Assembly: GCA_036971475.1 (NCBI GenBank)
Contig: JBAIZL010000006.1
Location: 63,004,398 to 63,068,397, forward strand
From: Prosapia bicincta
Taxonomy: Eukaryota > Arthropoda > Insecta > Hemiptera > Cercopidae
Reading direction: 5' to 3'
Length of the DNA: 64,000 bases
The translations under genes and the position numbers were made by a program. Below, in pieces: positions 1-12,555 of the stretch (positions within the stretch are counted from its first letter, which is position 1; every line of letters starts with the position of its first letter). The notes under the pieces were generated by a model. That model saw nothing but the letters and a program-made list of their open reading frames with translations, had not been told where the DNA came from and searched no databases.

Positions 1-720
1 CTTACACTCTCCTGATATATCTCTTGTACAAATTTTCAATTTTTAATAACATACGTTTTTATTCATCCAATAAAGTTCAATTACATTTTTTTAAAACTTA
101 TAGTGGATGACAAATGATGTTAATACAGTTTTTTTCAAATATTTATTCAGTAACTAAATTTTTTAAAAAAAATGAGGAATCTAGGTAGGATTCGATCTGA
201 GTATCCTCTTGATCGAATTCTAGCGCTTTTGGCACTGAGCCAACTAACCCATAGCTAGAAATCTACTAACATTTCAAAGATGTGTGAATTTTTGCTTTCC
301 TCCATCTGGTTGTCGTCGAGACCTACATTGCACAACCTTAAATTGTTGTCATGGTTACCACAATAACATAAATAATGGTCTAAGAGTAAAAATGAATGAA
401 AAGAATTAAAATTAACAAACAAACTAGAATAACGTTATCGAACCTTGCTTTACCAATGGACAATGTGAAAGTAAAGCGAAAAAGAGTCTACAACTCAATG
501 GAAGCGACGAAAAAGCGTATAAATAATAACAAAAAAAAATTATACAACACCATACATAAAAAGAAAAATGGAAAATTGGAAAGAAATTAGCTTCCTATTT
601 TGCGACCTAATATTGTTATTCTGACATATGTTTATACATATTTATATTAATTGTAATTATAGAATAATAATCAAAATTTTCTTTGTTGATTTAAGTAGGA
701 ATTGACTTAACATTTAACAT
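1..720 (-). mobile_element. AT-rich TIR-type interspersed repeat, copy 1 (interrupted)
   Basis: Bases 1-165 are an inverted match to the end of the copy at 4690-5010 (terminal CTCACTCTCC-like tip, then TTGTACAAATTTTCAAT, then TTCATCCA, then a GTGGATGACA block). Bases 600-720 match the other end of the same family (TTTCTTTGTTGATTTAAG followed by TAGGAATTGA). The middle is replaced by about 430 bp including a tRNA-like SINE remnant. Non-coding; one of about ten copies in this window, probably a MITE. The family consensus is inferred only from the copies visible here. Confidence 0.6.
178..268 (-). repeat. tRNA-like SINE remnant
   Basis: On the minus strand a box-A-like stretch (TTAGTTGGCTCAGTG) is followed about 45 nt later by a box-B-like stretch (GATCGAATCC), the spacing of a tRNA gene's internal RNA polymerase III promoter. 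The anticodon stem does not pair cleanly and no convincing cloverleaf forms, so this is read as a tRNA-derived SINE head or tRNA pseudogene, not a working tRNA. It interrupts the interspersed repeat at 1-720. Confidence 0.4.
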
Positions 721-1400
721 TTATAATATTTTTTCAATAGAGAGCAGGGGAATAAGGTCTGATGACATTAACATTGCCGTTATCGAAACGTCTGATTTAT
801 ACTTGACTCGAAAATCAACTGTATATATATTTAAGCAATAATCTCTGCCAGGGTAAGTTTGGTTAAAAAATTTACTTTATCTGTGATTTAAAAATAAGCT
901 GACCTTTAAGTGTAAAATTATATTAAACACAGAAAATAAATAAACTTACGACAATTGTATCATGTCCTCAATTCCATTCTGGCCCAAATCCTGCCTCCTC
1001 CTCACGCCATTGGTTGATGTCAGGGAGAACACTTGGGGCTGTAACAGAAACCTGGCGTCATAAATTGAGATCTAATTAGCAACGTAATATACACGATTGC
1101 CTGTCCATGTAATGCAGGGGCACGGGTTAACCTGGGGATATATTAATAGGTAGCTTGATTGTTAGTATCGAGCGAGAACACCACCCATCAGTTAGTAACA
1201 ATTATTTGAATATAAGTTAGAGACACAGAAAAATAAAATATTTCAACATTATTAATACAAAAAAGTACCTTACGATGAACTCAATGATTGTTTCCGACTG
1301 GCTTTTCTACTCCTATAGAAACTTTCCTATTTTTTATAGAATCTTTGTATGAAGCAAAATTAATGGAAATAAAATTATACCGTAAATTAGTAACTCAAAA
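721..1400. other. AT-rich non-coding stretch
   Basis: No ORF with coding character and no recognisable element. Bases 960-1130 are somewhat richer in GC (CCTGCCTCCTCCTCACGCC and flanks) but carry no motif that I can name. Confidence 0.5.
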
Positions 1401-1404
1401 CGCC

Positions 1405-1735
1405 TTCAATTCCTACTATAAATTCACACTCACACTATATATATATATATATATTTATCTATTTTGTTCAAAATACCAATTGGTAAAAAAATACTTTTAA
1501 TCCATGCACTCAAGTTCAATTTTTTTTAACTTGTAGAGGGCGCCACTAGATATTAATACTGTTTTGTCAAACACTAATTATTTAATTAAATTAATAATTA
1601 ATTTCGCTTTATATTTTACAATTTAATATTGTGATTCTGTTACTTGTATATACATATTTGTATTAACTGTAAATATTTAACAAAAAGTACTAAATTAATT
1701 TTTTTTTGTTGAGTTGAGTAGGATTTCCCTTTAAA
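1405..1735 (-). mobile_element. TIR-type interspersed repeat, copy 2
   Basis: Begins near CAATTCCTACTATAAATTCA with the CACTCACACT tip and a short (TA)n tract, passes the diagnostic CTTGTAGAGGGCGCC block (the family usually reads CTTGTAGTGGATGACA), and ends near TTGTTGAGTTGAGTAGG. Same family as copy 1, same orientation. Non-coding. Confidence 0.6.
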
Positions 1736-3610
1736 ATTTGTTTATAATAGTTGTTTCAATAATAAAATCGATTACCTCCCTTACGATATTTTTATTCTAA
1801 CAGACTAAATATAAACATTCTTACATGTACAAAATGATTCTAGGTCATATAACGATTTTGTAAATATCAACAATAATTAACATTTCGATTTGAGTTCGAC
1901 AAATAATCTGCTATTTGGAACATACTTATTATTATTTTTTACGATCATGATGTTGAGTTTTTTCTCGGTTAAAAAGAAAACAATATATTTATAAAATTAC
2001 ATTTTAGTTTTGTGTAGTTTTCAACGAATAAATGGCGGTAATCAAGCTATGACGTACTGATACTTAAATTAAGTGAAATACGGTTTCAATCAACGTTTTT
2101 TATATGTGTTTCAGCTAGTTTGTATAACAGCTGTTTTAACGCATGACTAATATTACTTTATTTACTGTACGATATTAAGTAAGATGCTATTGAAATGAAA
2201 CATTTTGCAATTCATAAATTATTCAATATATTATTTATAAAATAAATCTTTCTAAATTATTTTAATATAATAAATATAGATTAATTTTTCTTGTGCTTCA
2301 TCGTTTTACTTGAAGGTAATAGCCACAGAAAGATTAAAGTGTTCTGTGACGAGTGCACGTTGTAACGTGGTTTTTTCTGTCTCAATATTCAGAGAAGTAG
2401 ATTTAAAGCGAGGCTGTTGTACATTTTATGGAAACGTATAAAGAACAAGCTGAGCGCAGTGAAAAAACGAGTTTCCGAGGGTAGGCTGAGGTATAGCAAA
2501 GTCTGATTAATTGCTTCTCTATTACAATGAAACAAGGCATTAACTCTACGCGGTACGCAGATTGGATGCTTGCCAAGGGGAAGGCTCTACACATTAATGT
2601 CAATGTACGGAAATATTTATATTTTAACGTGAAACCTTCATTAGAAGAAGCTACCCATATGATTAAACACACAGAACGGTTATAAACAACAGTTTATCTA
2701 ATCATTTCTACGAACGTTTCTACCATTGGGAAACTTTGGAATAGATTTTCTCTCCGATTTTTGTTATACTTACCACAAGTGTAAGGTGACGTCACTGAAT
2801 TAGGCTTAACTTCACAGGGGTGTCTAATATGTTTTCTAAAGTAACTGTTCAGAGTAAACATTTATATAGAGTTTATTATATCAGATAGGGAAGGGTTGTT
2901 ATTGCGTATAGGTAGGTGTAGGATAGTGATGTAAGTCACCACGTGGGGATGAAGGCAGCACAAGTGTAAAATGACGTCACTGAAGGAAGCTCAATTTCAT
3001 AGAGGCGTCTACAAATGTTTTCTAAAGGTACGGTAAACATGTTTATCCAGTCTATGTTTGTTTATTTATCCAGTAAATGTTTTATTGTTTCATGGATTGT
3101 TTATTGTTCCAAAATAGAAAGATTCAGTGTAAATAGGCATTCGGATTCTCAAATACTATAAGACTTCGATAATAACACGATACATCGAGCATCTGTACAG
3201 AGATCCTATAACAGAACGTAATATCCGCCCAGAGAAATCTTCGCGTATTTGAACAATACATCCAAGTTTGCAAAGCCTTTTTAAGTCTGCCTTCTGTAAA
3301 TTATTACACAATGGAGAATAAATTTCTTTATAAATTAGTTACACCTTCGTACACATTTGTTAAAACCATTTATTATAATTACGAAGTGTATTTTAACTGA
3401 TTTTACAGAAAACATAAAATTTATGGGTTGAAATAAAAATTTTAACCAAATAGAAACTCTAAAGTATAATCAGGTAATGGTAAAGTGTAAATGTTTTCGT
3501 TTATTAAATCTGGACTCAATTTACAATTCCGTATGAAGTCTCTGACGTCATAAATCTGTTTAGATGTTATAAGTTGTTGATATATTCCATGCATAGTATA
3601 CATTTTTCGC
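1736..3610. other. AT-rich non-coding stretch with a small repeat fragment
   Basis: Nothing with coding character. A fragment at about 2100-2160 (around ACAGCTGTTTTAACGCATGA) matches the middle of the interspersed TIR family. Bases 2770-3010 hold a weak direct repetition: CACAAGTGTAAGGTGACGTC at 2775 and CACAAGTGTAAAATGACGTC at about 2958, both followed by CACTGAA and, about 20 nt on, CATAGAGGCGTCT-like sequence. Confidence 0.45.
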
Positions 3611-3613
3611 GTA

Positions 3614-3735
<122 letters not shown>

Positions 3736-4685
3736 AACGGGTGAGCGATAATTTGTACAGAACTCCTTTCTTCGAATTCCTTTGCCTAATTTCTTGCATT
3801 TTATGGAACGAGGCGATTAAAAGTATGACAAATACTGCCTTATATTATATAGCGGTAGTCGTCAATTACTTGTGATGTAATTATCTGGATTTGGGCATGA
3901 AAATATAAATATTATGTTGTGGAAACAGTTTATTTAATACAACTTAAATAAGTTACAAGTTTTTAATGATCTTAGTTTAAGGTATTTATTGACACTTTAT
4001 CTTTACTTTGTTTTTCAGAACAATAATTTTAACAAATATTATACTTTTAATAACACGTAATATTGTAGACTACAGTTAAATTGTTACACAATCTAATAGG
4101 TATCCTATAAGATAGATCTATTATGTGGTTTAGCTTCCATAGCCTGTATTCCTAAGTATTATCTCGATACAATCACCCAGAATTCTTTTTTTTCTTTAAA
4201 ACAGTTATATTCTGCTTTCCCGCTTTGGGGTCGCTAACATCCCCCACAGAATAGTAAATCTTTCCTACGTGCAAGGCGCGTTACTCGCAGATACGTGTAT
4301 CGAATTTGTGACGAGCCTTATTCGATATATTTTGGGGAAATTTTGTGAATGCTTTAAGCGCTCCGCCACAGATATACAGGTAAGAAGCAGAACCAAACGT
4401 AGCCTACACTCACACTTATTACATTTAGCAAGAATCTTAATTTTTTGGAAATCCGGCAATTTGAGGAATAGTAAACTGGAAAATTGAATAGCTACTTCTA
4501 TGTTCTAAAACAGGTTTTAACCTATAACAAGCAATATTGCTCTATGGTGTACTTTAAACAAGCGTAAGGTACATGCATTAAAGGAGATTAGAAAATGTGA
4601 ATAAGTCAAACTAAACCTAATTTTAAATGCAGTTTATTAATTGCCCTTAGCAGTTATTTGTTATATGGCAAGTAATATAATTTTT
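3736..4685. other. Non-coding stretch, nothing recognised
   Basis: Overlapping short ORFs on both strands at 4265-4487 share the same bases, show no family signature and no codon bias, and are taken as chance. No repeat boundary is evident. Confidence 0.4.
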
Positions 4686-4689
4686 TTTT

Positions 4690-5010
4690 AAAACTCAATT
4701 CCTACTTAGCTCAACAAAGAACATTTTTATTTCAGTTACGTTTTATTAAATAATTACATTTTATATAAATATGTATATACATGTGACAGAATCACAAAAT
4801 TAAGTGAAATTTTCAAAGCTAAACTAATTATTACAATTATTATTTTGTACATAAATATTGAGTTACTATTTGAAAAAAATTATAGTAACATTAACTGGCA
4901 TCCATTACAAGCTTAAAAATTGTATTTAGACAGTAGTGGATGAATATAAAGTATTTTATTAACGATTGAAAATTAGTACAAGATATATATCAGGAGAGTG
5001 AGAGCTAATA
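4690..5010 (+). mobile_element. TIR-type interspersed repeat, copy 3
   Basis: Starts at CAATTCCTACTTAGCTCAAC and ends with GGAGAGTGAGAGCTAATAG. Internal landmarks are ATGTATATACATGTGACAG and AGTAGTGGATGAATA. Opposite orientation to copies 1 and 2. The left end CAATTCCTACTTAG and the reversed right end of other copies, CAATTCCTACTATTA, suggest short terminal inverted repeats. Confidence 0.6.
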
Positions 5011-5087
5011 GAGGGAATTTAGAAATAAAGATTGTTTACATTTTTTTGTTTTTAAAATAGTTTCAAAACATAACAACATTTTTCTTT

Positions 5088-8000
5088 GAAAGTTTTATTG
5101 TTTAAGTCGAGCATACAGTCTCAGTAATATTTAAATCAAGTTTAATATATTTAGAAATAATATTAGTGTGAGGAAGTTTTATTGTTTAAGTCGAGCATAC
5201 AGTCTCAGTAATATTTAAATCAAGTTTAATATATCTAGAAATAATATTAGTGTGAGGAAGTTTTATTGATTAAGTCGAGCATACAGTCTCAGTAATATTT
5301 AAATCAAGTTTAATATATTTAGAAATAATATTAGTGTGAGGAAGTTTTATTGTTTAAGTCGAGCATACAGTCTCAGTAATATTTAAATCAAGTTTAATAT
5401 ATCTAGAAATAATATTAGTGTGAGGAAGTTTTATTGTTTAAGTCGAGCATACAGTCTCAGTAATATTTAAATCAAGTTTAATATATCTAGAAATAATATT
5501 AGTGTGAGGAAGTTTTATTGTTTAAGTCGAGCATACAGTCTCAGTAATATTTAAATCAAGTTTAATATATTTAGAAATAATATTAGTGTGAGGAAGTTTT
5601 ATTGTTTAAGTCGAGCATACAGTCTCAGTAATATTTAAATCAAGTTTAATATATTTAGAAATAACATTAGTGTGAGGAAGTTTTATTGTTTAAGTCGAGC
5701 ATACAGTCTCAGTAATATTTAAATCAAGTTTAATATATCTAGAAATAATATTAGTGTGAGGAAGTTTTATTGTTTAAGTCGAGCATACAGTCTCAGTAAT
5801 ATTTAAATCAAGCTTAATATATTTAGAAATAATATTAGTGTGAGGAAGTTTTATTGTTTAAGTCGAGCATACAGTCTCAGTAATATTTAAATCAAGTTTA
5901 ATATATTTAGAAATAATATTATTGTGTGGAAGTTTTATTGTTTAAGTTGAGCATACAGTCTCAGTAATATTTAAATCAAGTTTAATATATTTAGAAATAA
6001 CATTAGTGTGAGAAAGTTTTATTGTTTAAGTCGAGCATACAGTCTCAGTAATATTTAAAACAAGTTCAATATATTTAGAAATAATATTAATGTGAGGAAG
6101 TTTCATTGTTTAAGTCGAGCATACAGTCCCAGTAATATTTAAATCAAGTTTAATATATTTAGAAATAACATTAGTGTGAGAAAGTTTTATTGTTTAAGTC
6201 GAGCATACAGTCTCAGTAATATTTAAAACAAGTTCAATATATTTAGAAATAACATTAGTGTGAGAAAGTTTTATTGTTTAAGTTGAGCATACAGTCTCAG
6301 TAATATTTAAATCAAGTTTAATATATTTAGAAATAACATTAGTGTGAGAAAGTTTTATTGTTTAAGTCGAGCATACAGTCTCAGTAATATTTAAAACAAG
6401 TTCAATATATTTAGAAATAACATTAGTGTGAGGAAGTTTTATTGTATAAGTCGAGCATACAGTCTCAGTAATATTTAAATCAAGTTCAATATATCTAGAA
6501 ATAATATTAGTGTGAGGAAGTTTTATTGTTTAAGTCGAGCATACAGTCTCAGTAATATTTAAATCAAGTTTAATATATTTAGAAATAATATTAGTGTGAG
6601 GAAGTTTTATTGTTTAAGTCGAGCATACAGTCTCAGTAATATTTAAATCAAGTTTAATATATTTAGAAATAATATTAGTGTGAGGAAGTTTTATTGTTTA
6701 AGTCGAGCATACAGTCTCAGTAATATTTAAATCAAGTTCAATATATCTAGAAATAATATTAGTGTGAGAAAGTTTTATTGTTTAAGTCGAGCATACAGTC
6801 TCAGTAATATTTAAATCAAGTTTAATATATTTAGAAATAATATTAATGTAAGGAAGTTTTATTGTTTTAGTCGAGCATACAGTCTCAGTAATATTTAAAT
6901 CAAGTTCAATATATCTAGAAATAATATTAGTGTGAGGAAGTTTTATTGTTTAAGTCGAGCATACAGTCTCAGTAATATTTAAATCAAGTTTAATATATTT
7001 AGAAATAATATTAGTGTGAGGAAGTTTTATTGTTTTAGTCGAGCATACAGTCTCAGTAATATTTAAATCAAGTTCAATATATCTAGAAATAATATTAGTG
7101 TGAGGAAGTTTTATTGTTTAAGTCGAGCATACAGTCTCAGTAATATTTAAATCAAGTTTAATATATTTAGAAATAATATTAGTGTGAGGAAGTTTTATTG
7201 TTTAAGTCGAGCATACAGTCTCAGTAATATTTAAATCAAGTTCAATATATCTAGAAATAATATTAGTGTGAGAAAGTTTTATTGTTTAAGTCGAGCATAC
7301 AGTCTCAGTAATATTTAAATCAAGTTTAATATATTTAGAAATAATATTAGTGTGAGGAAGTTTTATTGTTTACGTCGAGCATACAGTCTCAGTAATATTT
7401 AAATCAAGTTCAATATATCTAGAAATAATATTAGTGTGAGGAAGTTTTATTGTTTAAGTCGAGCATACAGTCTCAGTAATATTTAAATCAAGTTTAATAT
7501 ATTTAGAAATAATATTAATGTAAGGAAGTTTTATTGTTTTAGTCGAGCATACAGTCTCAGTAATATTTAAATCAAGTTCAATATATCTAGAAATAATATT
7601 AGTGTGAGGAAGTTTTATTGTTTAAGTCGAGCATACAGTCTCAGTAATATTTAAATCAAGTTTAATATATTTAGAAATAATATTAGTGTGAGGAAGTTTT
7701 ATTGTTTTAGTCGAGCATACAGTCTCAGTAATATTTAAATCAAGTTCAATATATCTAGAAATAATATTAGTGTGAGGAAGTTTTATTGTTTAAGTCGAGC
7801 ATACAGTCTCAGTAATATTTAAATCAAGTTTAATATATTTAGAAATAATATTAGTGTGAGGAAGTTTTATTGTTTAAGTCGAGCATACAGTCTCAGTAAT
7901 ATTTAAATCAAGCTTAATATATTTAGAAATAATATTAGTGTGAGGAAGTTTTATTGTTTAAGTCGAGCATACAGTCCCAGTAATATTTAAATCAAGCTTA

Positions 8001-8121
8001 ATATATTTAGAAATAATATTAGTGTGAGGAAGTTTTATTGTTTAAGTCGAGCATACAGTCTCAGTAATATTTAAATCAAGCTTAATATATTTAGAAATAA
8101 TATTATTGTGTGGAAGTTTTA
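5088..8121. repeat. 84-bp satellite array, 36 units
   Basis: The unit begins GAAGTTTTATTGTTTAAGTC, continues GAGCATACAGTCTCAGTAAT, ATTTAAATCAAGTTTAATAT, ATTTAGAAATAATATTAGTG and closes TGAG. Landmarks recur exactly every 420 bases (five units) from 5161 to 8101, so no unit has an indel; (8112-5088)/84 is 36.0. Units differ at a few diagnostic sites: TTTAATATATTTAG against TTCAATATATCTAG, TGTTTAAGTC against TGTTTTAGTC, and TTAGTGTGAG against TTAATGTAAG. In the second half the first two types tend to alternate, giving a 168-bp dimer. No ORF runs through the array. The family is not one I recognise. Confidence 0.97.
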
Positions 8122-8595
8122 ATTATGCATCGAATTTATCTCTGTGAATTTGATAGAGAATTTGCATCACGACAATGGCACATGGTCGTTGATGAAGGTC
8201 AAATACCTCGTGGTTACACGGAGATTGTGGCCGCAAGTAATAATTAATCAGACCGCTGCTTATCGGACAGCTGCCATGGGATCCCAACATGGTTATTAGG
8301 AGAACAGGAAATCCCCGTTGCAAAGATGCTGTTCATGCAGAACGAATGTCCTCTGTTTCACCAGTGCTGGTCAGAGGACTCACATGCGACGTCAACTTGT
8401 CGCAATTATTACGGACGGTATCTGTCGCTGCGAGGGATATCCTGCTAAACTTATACATTATCAACTACGAAGAAAACTCTTTCAGAAAACGATTCTCAAG
8501 TTTTTCAGAGGTTCAGTAAAGTGTATTTGAAGTTCTGCGCCTCCATTTCCACATAAATTTAATTAGTTCAAATTTACTGCCTCAGATTTTTAGAC
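8122..8595. other. Unresolved segment right of the satellite, short overlapping ORFs
   Basis: Less AT-rich than its surroundings. A 40-codon ORF from the ATG at 8126 (start MHRIYLCEFDREF) and two overlapping plus-strand ORFs at 8289-8530 occur; one contains Cys-Xaa2-Cys and Cys-Xaa-Cys pairs (RCCSCRTN, GICRCEG). None matches a family I can name and the frames conflict. It may be decayed transposon or exon sequence; function unknown. Confidence 0.3.
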
Positions 8596-9675
8596 CAGGG
8601 GTTCTCAAGCTTTAGAATCTGCAGCCCCCTTTTTAGGATGAGTATTTTGGCAACCCCCAAGTTTTAACGTTAAAACAATAATTAAAACCTACAATAACTG
8701 TTCTTTAATAATAATGCATGGTATATATTTGGGTACTTTGGTATTATACCGACCACACACCTATGGGGAGTGCAGGTTGATATAGTTATCAGCTTTCACC
8801 AGCCAAAGGTGGAATGTATATAAACCAACATTACAGAATGAAAATACAACTCTTAGATGACAAAATAAACAACTTGCTAACTTTGCATTAAGGGTTTAAG
8901 AATATAAAAATTTGCTAGTGAATATTTTAACTATAATTTTAATAATCAATCGTTTCAAGAATGTTTTATATTGCGTTTAAGGTTAGAAACCAAGTACCTA
9001 ATGTGTTTGCTTGACATCCTGGTTAACATACATCCGTTAAAGAAAGAAATAACAAATAACCTACTCATTTATTGTATATTGTGTTAAATGGTAATAACAG
9101 TGTATTTATACAATACAATTTATATTTATGTAGCCTGATACTTCAGTCTATAAAACGGTATCCAACATTGCCTTATATAATACTTTCCACCTTTGGTTGA
9201 TGTAAGCTAATAGTTATACCAACCTACATTCCAATATACGTGTGTGGTCGGTATAATACCAAAGTACCCTAATTTGGGGTTGAGTATTGTAAAAGAATAC
9301 CCAGAACTGTCCACAATAGGTTTAAAAACTTTGATACCATTTTCCACACCTTAAAACTGTAGACAAGGACATGTGGACATAATTGTGAGTTTAGAAACCA
9401 AAATAAGAAATCGTTAAGACTGATGAATGAAATTGTTTTGTGTGTTACAAAAATCATTCCAGATACTAAAAAATGGCTTCAATCTAAATAAGCTCAAGTT
9501 TCCCATCAATAGAACAACGTAAATAAATAGTATGGTGTGAGTGAATCCTTTTTAATAAAGAACTACAAGAATAACTGATATTTTTTTCTTTTTCTCAGTA
9601 TCTCGCGACCCCATCCCCCCAAAATACATCCGGCAATCCTCCAGGTGTTTGCGACCCACCAGTTGAAAACCCCTG
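8596..9675. mobile_element. hAT-like non-autonomous DNA transposon (host of a nested insertion)
   Basis: The left end CAGGGGTTCTCAA (8596-8608) and the reversed right end CAGGGGTTTTCAA (9663-9675) are terminal inverted repeats with one mismatch, of the CAGGGGT type common in hAT elements. Subterminal C-rich or G-rich blocks follow both ends (GCCCCCTTTTT on the left; GGGGGG then GGGTCGC on the reversed right). No transposase coding remains. An 8-bp target duplication is not evident (TTTTAGAC on the left, CCATAGGA on the right), so the flank has decayed or an end is misplaced. Confidence 0.6.
8731..9269. mobile_element. Nested TIR element (539 bp) inside the hAT-like element
   Basis: Left end GGGTACTTTGGTATTATACC and the following ten bases GACCACACAC are repeated exactly, inverted, at the right end (9240-9269). 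Similarity continues inward for about 95 bp per arm through GGTTG, TCAGCTTTCACC/TTAGCTTACATC and CCAAAGGTGGAA. The interior is non-coding. Superfamily unresolved because no clear target duplication is visible. Confidence 0.7.
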
Positions 9676-12100
9676 CCATAGGATATTATATAATGAATAT
9701 TTTTGAATGTATTGTACAAAACGTGTTTGTCTATATAAGAGAACTTTCTTATTAACAAATTTGTGTATATTAATAAAGGAACAAAATATTAACTGAATTT
9801 ATTAACTTTGCAGATATGTTTATAACACTTGTTACTTTGTATGTTAGAAACGCAGTGTTTCAGTTATGTTATTACTGAGAGCCTTATAATTGCCATCACT
9901 GCAGACAAGCTTAAAGCCAAGGAGTCGGGCCGTCACCACGGGTTGCAACCATTCCTAAGTTAGACCATAATGCTCCCCTAAGGGATCGTTTGTGCTCCCC
10001 TAAGTCCTACTTAAATCCATCGACCCTAGAAAAGATACGTAATGCAATATTAATACGCATTTGGGGGGGGGGGGAAACGTTTAATATTATTACACCTTTA
10101 TCTAAACCTACATTTACCTACCCTAACTTCAGTTTAGGGGCTGTGAAAAAATTATTATTCCCTATTTTACATATCGTATGGATATATTTTTAAAGTTTTA
10201 CATCAACTAATAGTTTAGCGTAAAAGTGATACAAGTAAATAATTGAAATTATAAGCGGTAATAACCAATAGGAAAATTTTGTTACTTAAATATATTTGAC
10301 GATACTTTTAGACTGATAAAACGTACAGTGTTTGGTAGCACTGGTTTATTAGACAGATTTATAAGTATATATTTTGGTGTTAACTTTGCAAAAAACAAAA
10401 AACACTACTTAGTTATTTATTCAACAAGACTGTTGAACAGTTTTGTCCGAGACTCACAGCATTGAACAATGCGCTGACATATTGCGACACACGTCTGCTG
10501 AATAGATCAGTAAGCAGTGGTTTTTTGCCAAATTAATACCAAAAAGTGTAACTATACAAAAACCTCAATATGTACAACAGAAAACTGCAAACTAGTGAGA
10601 AAGCGCTAATGGAAATATGGTTCATTTAGCAGGGTAACTACACCCAGAAAACAAACGAAATTTTTATATTGTGTTTTATACTGTTTAAACATTTTAAGCA
10701 ATAGTAATTGTAAAAAATACAATTATTTTTAACATTTAATGTTTAGTTTATAAGTAAATTTCAAAATGAATTTGGGCAGCAAATGTCGCAATAGACAAAG
10801 GTATGTCACGAGGCAGAGGCGTGTTGGAAGTACAACCAAACTCAGCACCTGGATATATTACGAGCTCTGATGATAGTATTTGAGTTTTCCTATGACACAG
10901 AAAGAGAACGATGAATTCATTTTCGATTCAAAGACTAAAATCTCGTTTCCGTCATGTAATTAGAGATATTTGTTTCTTAAATAGGTTTCTAAAAGAGCTT
11001 CCACTTTGCCCGATAACTATTTACTCATCTTTAATATGGTATCATTTTGCCGTTTTAAATTCCACCTTTACTTATGACTTTTTTCAAAATTTTATTTAGG
11101 CGCCAACGTTTTCTGTGAGGTATTGGTAACCACTCGATAAGTTGGCTAAGGAGTGTTTCGATATACGCCCTTTGAACATATCAGTACCAGTGTTTGTTTT
11201 CGATTTACCTTTTAGTAGCTCTTCAATTCCAACAAGCAGTTTTATGTCCGCTATACCCCAATGAGAACACACATCTCTTGACAACATCCATATCAACCGA
11301 TTCTAATTAGGTTTTCTATATTATTATGATTTTATTATTATTATTATTTTTTTTTACTTACCGTTACATCTGTGAACATAAAATTACTTTATTATTATTG
11401 TGTTTAAAGTTAATGATAGATCACAGAGCAATTCATCCTACTACAAGTACACTCTGTTTATTATTATTTATTTTATTATTATTGTGGAATATAATGGATG
11501 ATCATAATTTTATGTAAATTAATTTATAACTAAACACAAAACAAAAGTTCCGTTTCTTTGTTCTTGTGCTAAATTTTATATTCTACGCCTATTTATAGGT
11601 AGAAAAGTAGGGGCTTGCATAACGCAAACAAATCTTTCAATAAAAAGCCCTGATTTTATATCGTCATTTATAACCAAATGGTAATATATTTTGGAAAGTG
11701 AAACAGTATTTAAGTAAATCTAAATGTTTTGTACTTGCAGATAAGAATAATTACTTGCTGATTTTATTTTTTTGTGCTAGGATTTCACACTAAATTAAGC
11801 AATACAGTATGATATTTTTTCATCTTCTTGTCAATATTTATAGAAGTTTTATAAATTATTAGTTTAGAACGTTAAAGCCTATATTAGATTATATATCAAT
11901 TATTGTTTACTACGACGATGTGAAAGCATAACAAATACGATGTTTGTACGCCATTTTATCAAGCATAAGTATTTCATTCGCTTCTGACAATTAGAAAAAA
12001 ACAAATTAAAAAGAATTCGTTAAATTAAACTTAATCCGTAATATTTTAACAGCTATATAAACCTCTGAAATAATAGTTTTCAAATGTGATGATTAAACAT
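9676..12100. other. AT-rich non-coding stretch
   Basis: Short ORFs at 9990-10193, 10911-11099, 11096-11296 and 11326-11517 have no recognisable domain. A G homopolymer lies near 10063-10072 and a (TTA)n-rich patch at 11325-11360. The minus-strand ORF 11296-11096 (start MIWMLSRDVCSHWG) includes a donor-like AAAAGGTAAATC but cannot be tied to a gene. Confidence 0.4.
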
Positions 12101-12102
12101 AA

Positions 12103-12555
12103 TTTCCTGGGAGGGTCTTCCTGATTGTGTGACTCTGTGCTCCTGTAGAAACCCTTAGTGTCTCAAGTGTTCCAAAGAGATTAGAAAAGGTGGACAAGAG
12201 TAATGATCAGGTAATATATTTCCACACTAGAACTTCTACGCGGTGGAGTTATATTTTCCTGGGAAGTGATTTCTGTTTGTATAACTTTGTGAAACTGAGA
12301 CACTTTTGAAGCTTCCTAAGTGTTGCAAAGAGATTATAAAAGGTGGACAAGAGCAACGACCAGGTAATATATTTCCACACTAGAACTTCTACACGGTGGA
12401 GTTATAGTTTCCTAATAAGTGACCCCGGTTTGTGTAAATTTGTAAAGCGAGACCCTTTTGAAGCCACCTAAGCGATTCAACGCTATTACAGAACGTTCAT
12501 TTAATTACAAAAACGATCATGTAATGTGTTTCCATGTCTAAACTGGTTAACTCGG
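12103..12555. repeat. 152-bp direct repeat, three degenerate copies
   Basis: Copies start at TTTCCT at about 12103, 12255 and 12408 (spacings 152 and 153). Shared blocks include GAGATTAGAAAAGGTGGACA, GTAATATATTTCCACACTAG and AACTTCTACGCGGTGGAG; the third copy is the most diverged. No coding frame is maintained. It may be a minisatellite or a tandem part of an unidentified element. Confidence 0.85.

Noticed and set aside
1530..1550. CTCF-like match (TAGAGGGCGCCACTAG) and another at about 26550 (GCGCCCCTAGCGG)
   Set aside because: Partial matches only; the first falls in an interspersed-repeat copy at a position that varies between copies.
5088..8121. CRISPR or gene-encoded peptide repeat
   Set aside because: No unique spacers; the 84-bp unit has stops in all frames.
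8289..8530. Cys-rich ORF as a zinc finger or piggyBac C-terminal domain
   Set aside because: Cys and His spacing does not fit either pattern and the competing frame is equally open.
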